A DNA stretch of 64,000 nucleotides from Halosimplex pelagicum (GTDB taxonomy: Archaea > Halobacteriota > Halobacteria > Halobacteriales > Haloarculaceae): contig NZ_CP058909.1 of the NCBI RefSeq assembly GCF_013415905.1, positions 2,976,001 to 3,040,000 on the forward strand, written 5' to 3'. This document shows, piece after piece, positions 61,667-64,000 of the stretch. The position numbers were made by a program, and so were the translations under genes. The notes below the pieces were generated by a model. That model made no database searches. It had not been told where the DNA came from and saw nothing but the letters and a program-made list of their open reading frames with translations. Positions within the stretch are counted from its first letter, which is position 1. Each line of letters starts with the position of its first letter.

Positions 61667-62554
61667 ATGTACGAGACGATCCTGATTCCGACAGACGGGA
61701 GCGCACACGCCGAGCGAGCGGCCCGCCACGCCGTCTCGCTGGCCGAGGCGTTCGACGCGACGGTGACGGTCCTCGGCGTCGCGGACCTGAACCGGGCGGC
61801 CGGGGCGTTCAGCGCCGGCGGCATCGACGACGAGTTCCGCGAGCGCGTCCGCGGCGACGCCGAGTCGGCGGTCGAAGAGGCGGCCGCGCTGGCCGACGAC
61901 CGCGTGCCGGTGGAGACGGCCGTCGTCGACGGCGACCCCGCGAAGGCCATCGTCGACTACGCCGACGAGGGCGAGTTCGACGCCGTCGCGATGGGGACCC
62001 ACGGCCGGCGCGGGCTCTCGCGGCTCGTCTTCGGGAGCGTCGCGCGCTACGTCGTCAGGCACACGACGCGACCGGTCCTGACCGCCCGCGAGACCGACGC
62101 CGACGCCGTCACCGACTACGACGACGTGCTGGTGCCCACGGACGGCAGCGACGCGGCCGAAGCGGCGATCGACCACGGGCTCGCCGTCGCCGACGCGTTC
62201 GACGCGACCGTCCACGCGGTCAATATCGTCGACCTGAGCGGAATGGCCGCCGGCTCCGGCGTCGAACCGCCGACCAGCCAGCTCGAACGGTACACGGAGG
62301 CGGGCGAGGCGGCCGTCGAGGCCGTCGCCGAGCGCGCCCGCGCCGAGGGGCTCGACGCGGTGACGGCCGTCGAACACGGCTTCCCCGCGGCCGACCTGCA
62401 CGACTACGTCGACGAGGCGGAGGTCGACCTCGTGGCGATGGGGACCCACGGCCGGACCGGGATCGACCGCGTCCTCCTCGGGAGCACGACCGAGCGAGTC
62501 CTCTCCCGGTCGCCGGCGCCGGTGCTGGCCGTCCACCCCGACGACGCCGAGTGA
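61667..62554 (+). CDS. Tandem-domain universal stress protein
   Basis: A 295-residue protein with two UspA domains. Each starts with the strand and turn ILIPTDGSAHAERA (residue 5) or VLVPTDGSDAAEAA (residue about 150). Each ends with a GTHGRxG...GS nucleotide-binding loop (GTHGRRGLSRLVFGSV and GTHGRTGIDRVLLGST). Both ATP-binding patterns look intact. TTTCAAATACC about 25-30 bases before the ATG is the promoter candidate. A second, similar gene begins at 63091. Confidence 0.93.
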   Translation: MYETILIPTDGSAHAERAARHAVSLAEAFDATVTVLGVADLNRAAGAFSAGGIDDEFRERVRGDAESAVEEAAALADDRVPVETAVVDGDPAKAIVDYADEGEFDAVAMGTHGRRGLSRLVFGSVARYVVRHTTRPVLTARETDADAVTDYDDVLVPTDGSDAAEAAIDHGLAVADAFDATVHAVNIVDLSGMAAGSGVEPPTSQLERYTEAGEAAVEAVAERARAEGLDAVTAVEHGFPAADLHDYVDEAEVDLVAMGTHGRTGIDRVLLGSTTERVLSRSPAPVLAVHPDDAE

Positions 62555-62603
62555 TCGTCCGGCAACCGACCACTTACCCGTCTGGAGGCCTCGGATCGGG
62601 TAG

Positions 62604-63032
62604 ATGCCCGACGAGGAGCTCCAGTGGTCGGACCCGGACGGTCACGGCGAACAGTCCGTCGTCGACTGCGAGGCCTGCCAGTCGGTGCTCGACGACGAGA
62701 GCGACCGGACCGTCTCCTTCCTGCTGCTCGACCACCTCACGATCCCGGTCCGGAGCTGCGAGCGCCACCTCGACCGGTTCTCGACCATCTGTGGCCTGAC
62801 CACCGAGGACTCCGCCCGCGTGCTCGACCACTACCCGGCCGGCGGAGTCGCCTGCCCCGCCTGCCGGAACGCCCGCTACGACACGAGCCGGCCGATGGTC
62901 TCCGTCGACGGCGGGATGGTCGTCCTCACCGCCTGCCCGGACCACCAGACGCAGATCCTCCAGCGGTTCGACACCGGTCTGGAGACCCACCAGCAGCTGA
63001 CGGCCAGCCTCGACGGCCGCGACGCGGTCTGA
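62604..63032 (+). CDS. Double CxxC/CxxH zinc protein, hypothetical
   Basis: A 142-residue protein with two matching half-sites: Cys22/Cys25 with Cys52/His55, and Cys84/Cys87 with Cys111/His114. That is two CxxC...CxxH units about 60 residues apart, which suggests two zinc sites from an internal duplication. Cys63 is unpaired. No family is recognised. It lies 49 bases after one universal stress gene and 58 before another, on the same strand. Confidence 0.72.
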   Translation: MPDEELQWSDPDGHGEQSVVDCEACQSVLDDESDRTVSFLLLDHLTIPVRSCERHLDRFSTICGLTTEDSARVLDHYPAGGVACPACRNARYDTSRPMVSVDGGMVVLTACPDHQTQILQRFDTGLETHQQLTASLDGRDAV

Positions 63033-63090
63033 GTCTGACCCGCGCAGCCGTCGACCCGTCATTGAAACGGCTCGCGGCCCAACCGGGCGT

Positions 63091-64000
63091 ATGTACGAGT
63101 CCATCCTCGCGCCGACCGACGGGAGTCCGACTGCCGACCTGGCCGCCGACCACGCCCTCGCGCTGGCCGCGGCGTTCGACGCGTCCGTGACGGCGCTCGG
63201 CGTCGTCGACGCGGAGGAGGCGGCGGGGCCGTTCGACGCCGGCGGCGTCGACGACGACTACCTCGACCGACTGGAGACCGAGGCACAGCGGTCCGTCGAT
63301 TCGGTGGCCGAGCGCACGGACGGGCGAGTGCCCGTCGACGCGGTCGTCGTCGACGGGGACCCGACCGAGACCATCGTCGACCGCGCCGCCGACCACGACC
63401 TCGTCGTCCTCGGGACGCACGGCCGGTCGACCATCGACCGCGTGCTCACGGGTAGCACGAGCGCGGGGGTCGTCCGCGAGTCGCCGGCCCCGGTCGTCAC
63501 GGTCAGGAGCGACGACGGCGAGTCGGGGGGCGGCGACGAATCTGCGACCGGCGAGGGGTCGATGACGGGGGGCGACTCGCCCTTCGGTTACGACGACGTG
63601 CTGGTACCGACCGACGGCAGCGCCGCGGCCGAAGCGGCGGTCGACCACGGACTCGCCGTCGCCGACGCCTTCGACGCGACGGTCCACGCGGTCCACGTCG
63701 TCGACGTGAGCGCGGTCGCGGGCGGTGCGGGCGTCGCGGCCGGTGCCGGCGGAGCGGGGGCGGCGGGCGCCGGCGGCGACCTGCTGGAACCCATGATCGA
63801 GAACGGCGAGGAGGCGACCGAGCGCGTCGCCGAGCGCGCCCGCGGTGAGGGGCTCGACGCGGTCACCGATGTCGGCGAGGGGTCGCCCGGGTCGATGCTG
63901 GTCGACTACGTCGACGAGGAAGGGATCGACTTCGTGACCATGGGAACCCACGGCCACACCGGCCTCGACCGGGTGCTGCTGGGGAGCACGACCGAGCGGC
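63091..64000 (+). CDS. Tandem-domain universal stress protein, partial
   Basis: At least 303 residues; the end lies outside the window. Two UspA domains (ILAPTDGSPTADLA and VLVPTDGSAAAEAA) are joined by a Gly/Ser/Asp linker (about residues 135-165) not found in the upstream paralogue. The second domain has a Gly/Ala-rich insertion near residue 210. The GTHGRSTIDRVLTGST and GTHGHTGLDRVLLGST loops bind nucleotide. It probably arose by tandem duplication with the gene at 61667. Confidence 0.92.
   Translation, partial: MYESILAPTDGSPTADLAADHALALAAAFDASVTALGVVDAEEAAGPFDAGGVDDDYLDRLETEAQRSVDSVAERTDGRVPVDAVVVDGDPTETIVDRAADHDLVVLGTHGRSTIDRVLTGSTSAGVVRESPAPVVTVRSDDGESGGGDESATGEGSMTGGDSPFGYDDVLVPTDGSAAAEAAVDHGLAVADAFDATVHAVHVVDVSAVAGGAGVAAGAGGAGAAGAGGDLLEPMIENGEEATERVAERARGEGLDAVTDVGEGSPGSMLVDYVDEEGIDFVTMGTHGHTGLDRVLLGSTTER

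Overview
The window comes from the chromosome of a haloarchaeon (class Halobacteria). GC is very high, proteins are strongly acidic, and the information-processing genes are archaeal: split RNA polymerase subunits A', A'', B' and B'', rpoH, TFB, EF-1 alpha, EF-2 and aIF2 beta. Promoters are archaeal TATA boxes about 25-33 bases before start codons, which implies many leaderless mRNAs. The gene set fits the Haloarcula/Halosimplex/Halomicrobium side of the class, but I cannot fix the genus.

Layout. 0-1 kb: end of an unknown gene and a HicB/HicA toxin-antitoxin pair. 1-2.7 kb (minus): EF-1 alpha, S10 and tRNA-Ala(CGC). 2.9-5.8 kb (minus): an ACT-domain protein, homoserine dehydrogenase and a class II HMG-CoA reductase, apparently preceded by a 13-codon upstream ORF. 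5.9-9.2 kb (plus): a secreted protein, an ABC-2 exporter and a small GTG-start gene. 9.3-11.5 kb (minus): EF-2. 11.7-17 kb: a metalloprotease-like protein, a PQQ-type sugar dehydrogenase lipoprotein, the biotin ECF transporter bioY-bioM-bioN with a good BirA-type operator, and an aldo/keto reductase. 18-29.3 kb (minus): rpoH-rpoB''-rpoB'-rpoA'-rpoA''-nusA, then a divergent glycosyltransferase, then rps12-rps7. The usual rpo/str translation cluster is therefore cut into pieces by unrelated plus-strand genes.

29.6-30.2 kb: tRNA-Asp(GTC), a duplicated tRNA-Asp 3' end, and a copy of a structured dispersed repeat. 30.2-38.2 kb: small membrane and coiled-coil proteins, a winged-helix regulator, a nucleotidyltransferase, SppA with a DUF4350 protein, a FUN14 protein, HflX, a thioesterase and a zinc alcohol dehydrogenase. 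38.4-48.6 kb: moaC with the NAD(P)HX repair enzyme, acylphosphatase, a divergent citrate synthase, an OGG1-like glycosylase, DUF555 and UPF0058 proteins, aIF2 beta, TFB and a sirtuin. 48.9-51 kb: sucCD. 51-56 kb: DUF3891, a REC-GAF-histidine kinase, DUF6735 and NucS. 56-59 kb (minus): MutS, convergent with NucS. 59.5-64 kb: an NDH-2-like flavoprotein, a methyltransferase with an operator-like palindrome, and two universal stress proteins around a CxxC/CxxH protein; the last is cut by the window end.

The most interesting unexplained signal is a 256-342 bp dispersed element present three times (16937-17278 plus, 29896-30151 minus, 59175-59447 minus). It is built of nested hairpins whose stems change in a compensatory way while a TCTCGT hexaloop and two single-stranded boxes stay fixed. 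It is not coding and matches no element type I know. Other good leads are the BirA operator around the bioY TATA box, the leaderless upstream ORF of the ACT-hom operon, a strong G-quadruplex motif between the sirtuin gene and sucCD, and the tRNA-Asp 3' end duplication.
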